Of a stretch of 64,000 bases of DNA, positions 48,930 through 59,619 are shown in pieces (the first letter of the stretch is position 1; the number at the start of each line of letters is the position of its first letter). The position numbers and the translations under genes were made by a program. Origin of the DNA: Daphnia pulex (taxonomy: Eukaryota; Arthropoda; Branchiopoda; Diplostraca; Daphniidae). The notes below the pieces were generated by a model. It did no database searches, was not told the origin of the DNA, and saw nothing but the letters and a program-made list of their open reading frames with translations. Location: assembly GCF_021134715.1 (NCBI RefSeq), contig NC_060019.1:62001-126000 (forward strand). Direction: 5' to 3'.

Positions 48930-50045
48930 CGAGAGAGAAAATTTAGCACTACCACAAATTAAAACTCACATTTAGAAGAAAATACAATCGTCAAGTGATT
49001 TCCTTGTTGACAGATGTTGCAGTAGAAAGTCATCCATACAGGGTGACTGGCCATCAAACACTAGTTGTAGGGCACTGACGGAATTAGAAACTTGTAGTTA
49101 CATAAAAAACAGTTGATTTCACTTCCATATCATCGGCCTGGAAATAGAATTTCTTTTGTTATCATGAATTCTTAACTAGCCGACCAAAGTTGTAAATAGA
49201 ACATACCAGCAGGATAGCCTTGGACCAAAATTCACAACTGTAATTCCTCGAGTTGAATCCCATCTGGACTGTAGCACTACAGTAATAATCCAGTCTTTGT
49301 GGTGAACCGATGAGCAATTTTTAATCATTATCTAAACATCATGAAAAAGACATTATAGTTAATAATACAATAATCACCAAACAACTTATCTGAATTGCGT
49401 AACTTAAATCAGAGTCCTGCATGACTAATATTGAATCACCACACAACATTGTGCTGAACAGAATGAACTATCATCATTGCAGAAAGATGTCACATGATAT
49501 CCGCTACTATTTAACTGCACTGCTGCACATGGTGAAAGGAATCAATCAAGTTTAGGACCCACACATTCTGTAAAAAATTACTGTAGTTGAGATTAATGTA
49601 ATTTACCATTCAAAACACAGAAATAGCTGATTGAAGCTGGTGAAGCATAAAACATTCATAGCCTTCGTCTCGATACACAACTTAACACAACAAGATATCT
49701 TCCAATGCTCCATAACTAACGCAAAGGCTCTGACTGCTGACCGACGTGACCGTATATTGCTGCTGACTGAATGCTGACATTTTTTTTTGGCGGGGAGAAG
49801 CGGGAAGAAGGAGGAGCCATAGTGGCCACAGGCTAAGTTGGCAATGCTGCCATGTTGCCAAACCGAATTAAATACCGAAGCGAAATCAAGCGGCAAAAAC
49901 AAGATATTTTTAAAATCCGAAATCTGGAAGAAAAAAAAAACAATAAAAATGAAATTTTGAAAATGATTACATTAATACCGCTAATACATCAACTCTTGCT
50001 ATGATATGTCTGCCATGACTTCGACACGGGGTAAAAAACACTAGA
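48930..50045. other. Intergenic region, nothing supported
   Basis: AT-rich sequence with a 99-codon minus-strand frame (49603-49902) that lacks an ATG start and family features. No gene is supported. Confidence 0.5.
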
Positions 50046-50366
50046 TCAATAATTAAAAGTACAATTTTGTAGAACAATTTGCACTAACACGCATATTCCC
50101 GGGCAAGTTTCAATAACGTTCGTTGATGATTGCTGAAGGTACAGTTGATGTTGATGATGATGTCCAATCATTTCCATTATCAAAACGTCAAAATATCTAA
50201 AAACCAACAAATAAAAAGTAAAAAGAAGAGATGAATATTCAATTTTTTTGCTGATTTTAGTTAACGGGAAAATGAATGCAGTCAACGTTTTTGCAAACCC
50301 ACCTAAAAAACGAAATTCTTAGTTGGCGAACTTACCGCTATGGGCGCCCTGTCGTTTTCCAGACAT
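50046..50366 (-). CDS. Putative small two-exon gene, divergent from coiled-coil paralogue 2
   Basis: Exon 1 (50366-50336) encodes MSGKRQGAHS and ends in a good donor GTAAGT. A 33-bp gap ending TTTTTTAG leads to 50302, where the frame continues as GGFAKTLT and stays open to a TGA at 50046, giving about 95 residues with a histidine-rich patch (GHHHQHQ). The first 18 residues are conserved at the copy near 43579; after that the two copies diverge. A 33-bp intron is unusually short, so the second segment may instead be untranslated or hold a further intron. The product is not recognised. Confidence 0.3.
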
Positions 50367-50599
50367 GTCCAGACCGGCAACATTTGAATCCCAACCTGAA
50401 TTCCGAAAACCTTTAATTCAAAATGCAATTAAAAGATAAAAATTGAATTACAATTAATTCAAAACTACTTGAACAATGTTCGTTACACCTTAAACTATAT
50501 AACAAATCAATACAAAAAGTTAAATAGCATAAATATAATTAGAAATCTGATTAAAACAGCGGAATTGGACAGTGCGAAACGGGATTAGCCTGGCAAGTC

Positions 50600-50607
50600 T
50601 ATATAAG
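50600..50607 (+). promoter_or_regulatory. TATA box of coiled-coil paralogue 2
   Basis: TATATAAG, 68-75 bases upstream of the ATG at 50675, within the same conserved promoter block as at 43803-43810. Confidence 0.7.
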
Positions 50608-50674
50608 CAACCCCAACAGCAATAGACAACATCGCAGTTTTTAATTGCAACCAAACTATCAAACAGTGGTGAAA

Positions 50675-51970
50675 ATGATCGAAACTTTTGTAGTCACTAT
50701 ATTGGCTATTTTAGCTTATGTCTGCTTGGATATAGGCAGGAATATCTATACGGATTTTATCAGTCGACTGACCGAATCACAAACTCGGCTTTCAGCTGTT
50801 AACCTGAATAAGATTAAACCGGACGATTTTTGCACAACTAAACCTGTAATTGATGATGGATTAATAACTACCAGCGAAGATAAATTGAACCAACTAACTA
50901 TTCTTCGTTTTATGGCAAAAGTAATAGAAGAAAACAACCAGATTTTATTAGAAAAAGAACGCTTAACAAATCAGGTTAGTCTAGTTCAATCACAACTGAC
51001 AGACTCCGATTCAAAGCTGCGACAGTACCAAAACGTACACGACGAATTAGCAACTACCAAAAGCGAACTCGAAGAAACGAAACGTGAAATGACTGACATT
51101 ACTGTTGAGAAAAATCTCCGCTTGACCAATGATGATTTGCGACTAAGCCGAGAATTGGAAGATAGGCCTACCAATCGGGGGGAATTGGAAAATCTCCAGG
51201 TTTGCCTTGAACAATTGGACAAGGTGAATGTAGATTTGGCCGTGGCTAAAAATGAGATTGACTCAAAGAATAAAACCATTTCTGATCTTGAAACGGAGAA
51301 TCTCCGTTTGGCCGAAAATGTTTCACAGATGATGCGTAAATTGGAAGATATCGAGCGTATTCATCTATCCAACCATGCAGAACTGGAAAAAATACGAGTA
51401 TCCCGAGAACACATATCCCTTTTTACTGAACAACAATTGGACAAGTTGCACAAAGTCTTGGACGCAAATTCACGTGATCTTCAGTCAAAGAATAAAATTA
51501 TTTCTGAACTTGAAACGGAAAATCTCCGTTTAGCCGAAAATAATTCACAGTTGAAGCGAAAAAACAATCTTCTACTTGTATCGAATCACGCGGGATTGGA
51601 AGAGTTAAAAGTACTCAGAACTGGCGAACCACAATTGGACAAGGTGCCCGAAGACTTGGCTGCGGCTACACGTGAGATTGAGTCAAAGAATAAAATCATT
51701 TCTGAACTAGTAACGGAGACTCTGCGTTTGGCCGAAAATGATTCACAGTTGAGGCGACAATTGGAACATAGCGAAAATCTTCTTCTATCCAGTATGATGT
51801 CATTGGAAGAGTTACGAGTACTCAGCAAAACTGAACAACCATTGGACAAGGTGCACGAAGACTTGGCTGTGGCTAAAAGTGAGCTAGAGTCAAAGAATAA
51901 AATCATTTCTGAACTAGAATCGGAAAATCTCCGTTTGGCTGAAACTTCTCTATCAAAATGGGGTTCGTGA
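50675..51970 (+). CDS. Membrane-anchored coiled-coil protein, truncated paralogue without KH domain
   Basis: Single-exon frame of 431 residues, clearly a tandem paralogue of the gene at 43887. It shares the hydrophobic N-terminus (MIETFVVTILAILAYVCLDI), the conserved block NLNKIKPD, and the coiled-coil repeats with ETENLRLAEN. It stops after ENLRLAETSLSKWGS, where a short unrelated segment carrying TGA replaces the usual NDSQLRRQLE. The frame downstream resumes RRQ for three codons and then nothing like the KH region follows. The 3' flank near 52040 again resembles the 3' flank of the first gene, so the C-terminal half was lost by internal deletion. Whether the shortened protein works is unknown; its coiled-coil frame is intact. 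Confidence 0.8.
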   Translation: MIETFVVTILAILAYVCLDIGRNIYTDFISRLTESQTRLSAVNLNKIKPDDFCTTKPVIDDGLITTSEDKLNQLTILRFMAKVIEENNQILLEKERLTNQVSLVQSQLTDSDSKLRQYQNVHDELATTKSELEETKREMTDITVEKNLRLTNDDLRLSRELEDRPTNRGELENLQVCLEQLDKVNVDLAVAKNEIDSKNKTISDLETENLRLAENVSQMMRKLEDIERIHLSNHAELEKIRVSREHISLFTEQQLDKLHKVLDANSRDLQSKNKIISELETENLRLAENNSQLKRKNNLLLVSNHAGLEELKVLRTGEPQLDKVPEDLAAATREIESKNKIISELVTETLRLAENDSQLRRQLEHSENLLLSSMMSLEELRVLSKTEQPLDKVHEDLAVAKSELESKNKIISELESENLRLAETSLSKWGS

Positions 51971-52119
51971 AAAAGGCGACAATGGCTTGTCGATTGCACG
52001 ATACACAACAAATTTATGGTTTAAAACCCTAAATTTTTCTATTGATTCTTGGTTGATTTTTTGTTGAATATTATGCGATAAATGGTAAAAAGCGATAAAA
52101 AGATAAAAATAACCCTCGT

Positions 52120-52125
52120 AATAAA
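52120..52125 (+). terminator. Polyadenylation signal of coiled-coil paralogue 2
   Basis: AATAAA, 150 bases after the stop codon, at nearly the same distance as in the first paralogue. Confidence 0.5.
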
Positions 52126-52978
52126 AAAACCCAATAATTATAAAGATTAAACCTCGATAGAGATGAAAGGGCAAATTAATAATGAATTCCTTGTGGAATC
52201 CTAGCTTAATCGACCTTAATGGAACGATGGATGCGATCTGGATGTCGCCAAAAAGGTTTTCGCGTGCTGATTCTCACGGCCTGAACTACTCTGCTGATTG
52301 ACCAAATGATGTAGAACTTCTTAACTCTAGAGTATTCCAATTCTGCGCAATAGAAACATTAGTAGCTAAATAATATTTTTGAAGTCAACAATTTTACCCG
52401 CAAAGTATTATTCCATCTGCACCGGAATAACTAAAAGCGTCGTCACTGCAGTCTTGGCACACGAGTTATTGGACACAGCACCTGACAGGGAAAAAAAGCC
52501 AAAGAGAAAGTAGCCGCAATAATAATAGTTGCGTCCGTTACGTATGAACGGATCGGGTGAAAGCATCAAAACAACAAAACCATCGCCATTTAACCACATA
52601 CAACATTTTAGCAAACAACTTTAAATGCAATTCACCTAATAATCGAAATTCAAAATGACAACGTTTGAAAAATTTCAATAATTAAGTTGTCAAAATTCTT
52701 ATTAAAATAACCACAAGACTTGTATTAAATATTAAGCCTCTGGCATTCGCATCCCGCGTTGATTGAAGCGAAGAAATAAAACCAGGGGAGTGGATCAAAT
52801 CCCGCTCGGAAATTGGAGGGGGGGTTTTCTCATGTGACTTATTTTATCCTTTGTTTCGACAATCATCATCTGCTTTGCTCACATAACCATTCATCCGGCA
52901 TTCGTGCCACTTGCTCATTCTTTGATTGTTTGTCTTGGTCGTCAGTCGCCTCATTTTCTCGTCTGAATCAAAAGGAAA
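52126..52978. other. Intergenic region and probable promoter of the kinesin-derived gene
   Basis: No supported gene. A 68-codon minus-strand frame (52408-52614) is rich in hydrophobic and cysteine residues and has a donor-like CAGGTGCTG inside, but it has no recognisable relatives. Confidence 0.5.
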
Positions 52979-53632
52979 ATGTCGAGCACGTCAGTCAGCG
53001 ATTTGGTTAAATTATTTGGCCCACGGTTTGTCTACACATTTCTGTAATTGTTTTCCTATTTTTATAATTGCATTTTATTGAATAGAGCAAAATTAAGTCG
53101 ACATGTCTCCTCGGTAAACGACGAATCTAAAGAAGATTGGAAAATTCGATTCGATAAGGAACGTGAAAATGCCATTCGTGCTGAAGCAGATCTCAGTAGG
53201 CGAAGATCATCTGGAAGATTTTCCAGTCAAATTGAACAAGTAATGAATCATCATTTATAATTCATGTGTCATTTTCAATTGTTTAATGTAATTTTTAGAT
53301 TAACCAGCAACACGAGGCTATGGATGAATCCAATCCAACTGGTGTCAGTTTCACTGCGGTCGATCCCGTATCACATCCTGCATCCTCCACCACTTCCCTT
53401 GAACAAGCCGATTGGGAATCTGAACGCGATGGCCTTTATCAGCTACTGAAAAATAAGGTTCGATTATCACTATACTTTTGTTACACACATTAACACGTTT
53501 CAACTGATTTAGGATGCAGAAATCAACGAATTACATCAACTTGTAGAGAAACTCAAGAAACAGACAATGGAACAGGAGGAAACAATCGGTGCCGTTTGGG
53601 AGCTCGCACTGAATCAATCTACATCTTCTTAA
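52979..53632 (+). CDS. Short motor-less protein derived from kinesin-1 heavy chain neck and coiled coil
   Basis: Four exons chain in frame: 52979-53025, 53086-53239, 53299-53457 and 53513-53632, 159 residues. The start MSSTSVSDLVKLFGPRAK and then VNDESKEDWKIRFDKEREN follow the end of the kinesin-1 motor domain and neck (known form LxFGQRAK...VNxELTAEEWKxRYEKEKE). The last exon DAEINELHQLVEKLKKQ then TMEQEE follows the first stalk coil (DEEINQQSQLxEKLKxQ...QEE). The motor catalytic core (P-loop, switches) and the cargo-binding tail are both missing; full kinesin-1 heavy chains are about 950 residues. Retained introns show that it arose by DNA-level partial duplication, not as a retrocopy. It could dimerise with kinesin-1 or be a decaying fragment. 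Confidence 0.75.
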
Positions 53633-53900
53633 ATGTTCATTTCTATTGTTTTAAAATTTTGTCATAGTCAATATCTTGCCAATTTTTATCATCCCTTTCA
53701 TCCTGAAGAAGAAATACAATCCGATAATATTAAAAAATGAAAAGCTAAATTTCAAACAACAGTAGAGGCTTCGTAGCAGACGAATATATTATGCCGTTGC
53801 TCGGAAACTGGGCTGTGTCAACTTGTTATTATCGATGAATTTGTTGTCAAAAGAAAAATAAATCTTGGTCGTAACTTGGCTCTAATCGGAAGATTAGAAA

Positions 53901-54864
53901 ATGGGAAACTCGGGTCTGAAGCAACATTTGGAAAATTCGAGTAAAACTGGCGTGTTTCAACTCAAAGACGCCAATCTATCCGAGGTAAATTCTGACAGCT
54001 TGTTGACGTACCAAAGAATCATAATGTAAATTACATTTTTCATGCACAGTTACCCCCAGAACTACTTCAAATTGCTCAGACACTGAGAACTCTCGATTTG
54101 TCTGGAAACAAAATAGAGCAGTTACCATCCAAAATCAGCTCGTTCAACATGTTGAAACACCTTACCCTCAACAAAAACCGACTTGGTATCAATTTTCCCC
54201 ATCATTGTGCGTCATAAAACTAACTGAATTTATTACAGGAATTATCCCTTCCGAACTGGGGCAGCTCACCAAACTTGAAACACTTATTTTGAGTTCCAAC
54301 AGACTGACCAGCATTCCACCTACCTTGTCGAAATTAAGAAACTTGAAACTAGTCAATTTAAGGTATTCAATTTTAATATTGTTAACCCTATCAATTTTGA
54401 TCATGAATTAATCTCTATTTTGACTAAACAGCGACAACCGTTTGACCACATTTCCCCTGGAATTCTGTGATATGAAGCATCTGGATGTGCTCGACCTATC
54501 GATGAACAAAATGACAGAAGTTCCTGCAGGAGTGGGCAAATTGCAAGTCGTGGAGCTGAATCTCAACCAAAACCAAGTACAACGTTGGCCCTTGCATTTC
54601 TATCACCATTAATATAATAACTGTGGTTCTATATTTTTACAGATCCAATTGCTTTCTGACGAATTAGCCGAGTGTCAGCGATTGAAAACCTTACGCCTTG
54701 AAGAGAACTGCCTGCAGATGATTTCCGCAACCATCCTGAAAGAATCATCCATTTCCTTGTTGGCTGTCGACGGCAATTTATTCGACAGCAAGGATTTAAT
54801 GAAAGCCGATGGCTACACCCAGTACATGGAACGCTACACGGCGACCAAGAAAAAGATGTACTAA
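53901..54864 (+). CDS. LRRC57: Leucine-rich repeat-containing protein 57
   Basis: Five exons: 53901-53984, 54050-54185, 54239-54362, 54432-54576 and 54643-54864, giving 236 residues against about 239 in vertebrates. The N-terminus MGNSGLKQHLENSSKTGVFQL is the family signature, and the MGNS start fits N-myristoylation. Leucine-rich repeats follow (LRTLDLSGNKIEQLP, LETLILSSNRLTSIP, LDVLDLSMNKMTEVP, VVELNLNQNQI). The C-terminus ends YTQYMERYTATKKKMY, as usual for the family. Introns are 50-70 bp. It is probably a membrane-associated scaffold protein; the biochemical role is not well known. It follows the kinesin-derived gene by 268 bp on the same strand and converges on BTBD7. Confidence 0.95.
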
Positions 54865-55509
54865 AAATTATAAAAATTATGTTTTATGTTCTTAAAAAAA
54901 ATATCTGTTGTAAAACGCCGAGGTTGCTGCGAAATCATCGAAAAAGCAGACCAATTATATTCTTGACTATCTCACCCTTATTTTGTGCTTAAACACGTTA
55001 ATTGGTCCCTTTACTAAAATCAATGTCACAAGTGTTGTACTATAATTTTTGTCAACGTTTATTACAAAATCATGTGATGATGGCGCAGGAAAAGAATGAT
55101 GAAATGATGCTGCCGGGCGGGGAGATCTTCATCTGTAACATATCGGAATGGGAGAGAGATAGAAATAGTGAGACTATGAGAAAAAAGATTCACACAAGAC
55201 CAAACGTAGACAATTTCGATGTGTCAAAAAAAAAAAGATGTACGGCAGATAAGAGACTCGTAAAGAATTGCAATCTCACCAGAAAAAGAAATAACCATTT
55301 AGTCCCCACCAAAACAACAGAGAACGAAACAAATGTCAACAATAAAGAGAAAAAGAATAAACAAACCACAAAAGGAGAAATTTCACAACACCAAAAAATC
55401 CATCAGATCTTTTTTTTTGTTTCTAAAGAAAAAAGATAAACAAATCGATATTTTTTACATAATCAACAGCAGCCATGATTGTACAAAAAAAGAGTATTCA
55501 GAATATAAA
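54865..55509 (-). other. Tail-to-tail region, BTBD7 3' untranslated region
   Basis: Between the stops of LRRC57 and BTBD7. A minus-strand AATAAA (TTTATT at 55058-55063) suggests the BTBD7 message ends near 55040, giving about 450 bases of 3' untranslated sequence. Plus-strand frames here (55002-55439) are lysine-rich by-products of A-rich sequence. Confidence 0.6.
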
Positions 55510-58500
55510 TCAGATAAACACTCGGACGTCGGCTGCCCGCCCGGAACGGGATCGCCGCTGGGTCCGAGGTGAGCCAGTGGATGCCGCAATAGCTGCAGCA
55601 GCTCCCCCGAGTGAAGCTGCCGATGGCCTTTCGGCTTGTTGTTCGGCCCAATCGTCGTCTGAGCGAAATGTAGACATGCGGATGGGGTTGGAGGCTGGAG
55701 GAGCCATCGAGGCTCCTGATGATCGGACGATAGACCATTCGACGCTACTCAAACGGGAGATACTCGCACCGTCACCTAAATCCAATTGTAGTTCCCTGGA
55801 AGATAAAAATAAAGATTTTAATCGTCTTTTGACTGGAAATTAAGACATTTTCTTACCTGTAGGGTTCAGGAGGCTGGAGAGAGGGTACGAATTGGGGTAG
55901 AGGGTTGATGGACAAGGCCGCAATATCTGGAATAAATTCCGACAGCTGCGACTGATGAAGCTGATGGTCATCGTCGTCAAAGTCCAAGGCCGGCTCAGAC
56001 TTTTGAAAAGGTTTGGGACGAGAGGTCATCCTCTTTGGCGGAACTGGAACGCGTACCGAACTGGACTTTCTCGGCTCCCAAATGAGCGCAGACGTCGCCT
56101 GAATCTGCTGCTGCTGTTGAGATTCATCCGCCTCTTCGGCAAACTGGTAGGCCGCCGATTCCAGCTCTTCGGCGATCGAGTCGGGTAAGTTGAATTCCCG
56201 CACAACTCGTAAACGAATCTGTCGATTAATGTCCCGTCTCGACGCCAACTGAAGTGAATACGCCCGTTGTGCTAATGGCGATAATCGAAGTTTCCTCTCA
56301 CGACGAATCATCGCTTGTAGCGTCTCAGAATCTGGAACTTTGAATTGAATTTTTTAAATTAATAGTACAGGTAATAAAAGATGATTTGATTTTTTACCTG
56401 GAACAGCTCCAGTGACGACATCCAAGTCACTGGTGGCGCTGGATGAGGAAGTGGCCATTTGACTGGAAGCTTCCAATCCAGCTGGAGCGTCGTCAATCAT
56501 GTACAACGTGTCGGGAATGTGTGACGACATGCGGACCATCCTGTGCCGGACGAGTTCCATTTCCTGGACGAGCTGATCGGCCAAAAGACTTTTGGTTTCT
56601 TCAAAGTAAGGCATAAATAGGCGTGGCTTGACGTAGAGGCCGGTGTGGTGGTGGTGTTTGGCAGTGTGGTGGTGGTGGTGATGGTGATGGCCTCGGATCC
56701 AAGCGGACAAAGCACCTCGTCCACCACCCGGCCCACCACCTCCTACAGACAATTTGTGGCTATTGTCACCGCCAATCATGTGGCTGGGTGGTGTAGATAC
56801 CAATCCCCGTCTAATAGCCTGGGCAAGACTCTCGTGACTGGGCGGTAGGACGTGGTCCACTCGAACGTGTGGCAGCAACTCGGATAGAATGTCCCTCAAC
56901 TCCACATCGTTCAAATCCCGTCGTCTGACGCCTTTACGGGCAACAGAATGGGCCGTTTGGCTCACAATGTTGGGCTCACGATCTTCCATCCGCCGAACCA
57001 ATTGATGTTCACCCCATCGAAGAACTGCTTGCAACACTTCCAGCTCGCTGGCCTGCAGGAAATCGCTCTGAAGAGCTTCAATCAGGTGACTCTTGTCCAG
57101 TTCGAGCAACACTGGGGCCTGGGCGATGGGACTAAACTCTTCGCGGAGTAACTGGAGCGCCTGCCGACGGACCCAAGGCGATCCGTGTGGTAACTCTGAC
57201 CACCTAAGCACTTGAGGTAGGTTATCTAGTGACAGATTGTCAACAATCACGTCTTCGCAACCTTGAGACAAAATGTCCAACTCTAAGAAGCGACCAATCT
57301 GTAAAATAGCCGGAATAAATTTAAAAATCCATTTCATTTGGGTTATTTGATTATTATGGACAATTTACCTGATACAGTTCAGTAGCTTCTTCGAAAAGGG
57401 TTGGAGGTGCTGGACGAGGGACTGGTAATCCAGTATTAGTGGCTGCCGGAAGGCCACCGGATGCTCCGCTGGTTGAATTGGGAGTTTCTTCCGTTGTGCT
57501 GCTGCTGGATTCGTTGCATCCGCTCCGGACGATGCAATTCATGTCGACCGTGTCCAAGTAAAGGGCTTGCATCAATACATGGGCGTAGCGTCGGGGTATA
57601 ACTGATTCGTCGAGAATGATTCGAGTGGGAGTCACGGCTGTCAAATAATTCAATCATGAAAATGTCAATTTAAAAAAGAAAGTAGTTTAGATATTAAAAT
57701 GTTACCATTTTCGGTTGTCCTGCAGCGACGTTGGATAAGACTGCGGAAAAAAGGCGAACGGGCGCTGAGAATGGCCCGGTGGCATCGCATTTCCATCCGC
57801 GGATAAAAGCCATAATCCGAAGATGACGAGCCAATGTTGCCCGTTGTGCTGTTGCCCAGTGACGAGTTGGAGCAATGAGGTTTCCCCGTGGCAAGGGCGA
57901 AATCTTGGCCAGAAGCGAAGACTAAAACGGCGTCGGCCAAATCGCCGGTATCCATCAGATAGCGAAGGTCGTGCTCCAATTGGTTGGGCGTGCCGAATTC
58001 CTGGCCCAGGCGGATTAGGACGTCCAGGTCCGTCTGAGACGTCGTGTCACCACCGCCGTCCAGTAGACAAAAGTCGCCCGTGTAGAGGTAGCGGAGTAAA
58101 GCGGCGAAGGTTGGCACGTCGATCCCGCGTGATTGCAGCAAAGAGTCGACGTGAACTTGAGCGCCGTGAACCGTTCGCGTGTTGTTGCCACTCGCTCCGC
58201 TGGCCAGCAGCTCCCGGAAGTAGGAACATCGTGAACTGAGAATGGCTCGATGGACTGGGAAACAGGCGCCCTGGAAAATGAGCGTCACATCGCTGGCGTA
58301 TTTGTAGTCGAACAAGTCCGACAAGTCTTGTTTGTGCGTTGAGGCCGGTGGACGGGCCAAATCGGCTTGGACGGACAAATCCTTGAGCGCTGCCGTCGCT
58401 TCGTACTCTTCCACCAGCGTGTTGAGTTCCAATGGGCTCCAATCGGACACGAATTCACGTATCACTTTGCCGTGATCGTACGATTTCGATGTCCTACGTC

Positions 58501-58802
58501 GACGTATCAATTTGCGACGTAACGTGGCGAACCCAGTCATCTTTTTCTTCTTTTCTCTGCATTAAAATTGTACAATGTAGTTATTTGTATTAAAACGACC
58601 AACTAAAACTAACTGGGAACCAGTAGAAAAACCAATCACAAATCGAAAAATACCTGACGGATACTCCAACAAGCTGATCGCCAGAGTGCATTGATGAGAA
58701 TGTTTTGGATGAGTCTGAATTCCTGGCAGATCGGTGGCAAGGAGTTGTGCCAGTAGATGTAACGCATTTTCCATCATGAAAACCCGATGCACTGGCTCCC
58801 AT
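55510..58802 (-). CDS. BTBD7: BTB/POZ domain-containing protein 7
   Basis: Six exons chain in frame: 58802-58654, 58556-57706, 57637-57369, 57298-56398, 56331-55857 and 55795-55510, 976 residues (human about 1130). The start MGASASG matches the MGA-NAS-type myristoylation start of the family. A basic stretch LRRKLIRRRR precedes the first BTB domain (about 130-240, DVTLIFQGACFPVHRAIL). A second BTB domain lies at about 253-400 (CHRAILSARSPFFRSLIQRR, RIILDESVIPRRYA), then BACK (about 424-575, with LSQGCED and LRWGEHQLVRRMEDREPN). Also conserved are RMVRMSSHIPDTLYMIDDA and a late REFNLPD block. A glycine-rich segment with histidine runs of eight (627-634) and four (638-641) sits where vertebrates have a short linker. 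In vertebrates BTBD7 promotes epithelial branching and E-cadherin turnover. It diverges from NAA20. Confidence 0.94.
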
Positions 58803-59619
58803 TTTCTTATCCAAAACAAAAAATAGACGTGAACTTTTCTTCGCTGCTGAGACTCTGGACGTTTCCCTCTGACCACTTCTTTTGATTATATGGCTGGTCA
58901 GTTGAATGTGTTTTTCAATCGATTTTGACACATTGGCCCGTTTGGTTGGCGAAAATTGCACATGCAAATCTTGAACGTCTTTTCTTGGAGAATCAACTCA
59001 ACGAGATTTCTGATCGTCCGACATTTCTCACTTGTTGTAATTCAATTTCACTCTGCGACAATTTACAAGCAACACTGCCACCATCTTGTTTCAACTATTA
59101 AGTCTAAAACAGGCTCGCCGACTGCCCTCCACTACAGTTCAAAGCGAGTCTACACTATTGGCTATCTTTTACTAAATCAAGGGAAATGGAAAGTGGAAAC
59201 GAGAATTCAACATGAAGAAAACTCCCAAATAATTCACAATTTATGATTTTTTAAACTTATTAAGAATTTCGACAAGCTTTTCTCGTTGATATTTCATTTT
59301 TGGGATAATCAAGTGTTGTCACAAATTATTTTCCGCGAGTTTTACTGTGGTGGAATCTTTCCGTAATTTAGTTTTCTGCTTTCCATTTTCTTTCAATTAG
59401 CAATGGCTTTCAGTGGCGAGCGACTCTTAGCAGTCCAGACGGCGCCTTTTACTTAATGACAGTAGACTCCCCTCTCTTCTTCTTGTTCCCATAAGGCAAC
59501 GAATTCCTCTCAATTATATGGTTTACGACCTCTAGGGCGAATTCTCCTTCTGGCGAAAGAAGTATATATAAATAATTGTTCTTTGGGGTTTTTTTCTTTA
59601 AAACCCACTTCACTTAAAA
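58803..59619. promoter_or_regulatory. Divergent intergenic region between BTBD7 and NAA20
   Basis: 818 bp separate the two start codons. The left part is the BTBD7 leader and promoter (no TATA box recognised); the right part holds the NAA20 TATA box. A 96-codon plus-strand frame (58956-59246) has no family features. Confidence 0.6.
59563..59574 (+). promoter_or_regulatory. NAA20: TATA box of NAA20
   Basis: TATATATAAATA ends 46 bases upstream of the NAA20 start codon. Initiation about 30 bases on would fall in the pyrimidine-rich stretch at 59589-59599, leaving a leader of about 25 bases. Confidence 0.6.

Noticed and set aside
55002..55439. 145-codon lysine-rich plus-strand frame
   Set aside because: It lies antisense to the BTBD7 3' untranslated region, in A-rich sequence, with no recognisable domain.
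57823..58442. Frames of 138 (+) and 131 (-) codons within BTBD7 exon 2
   Set aside because: They are shadows of the BTBD7 reading frame caused by its GC-rich codons.
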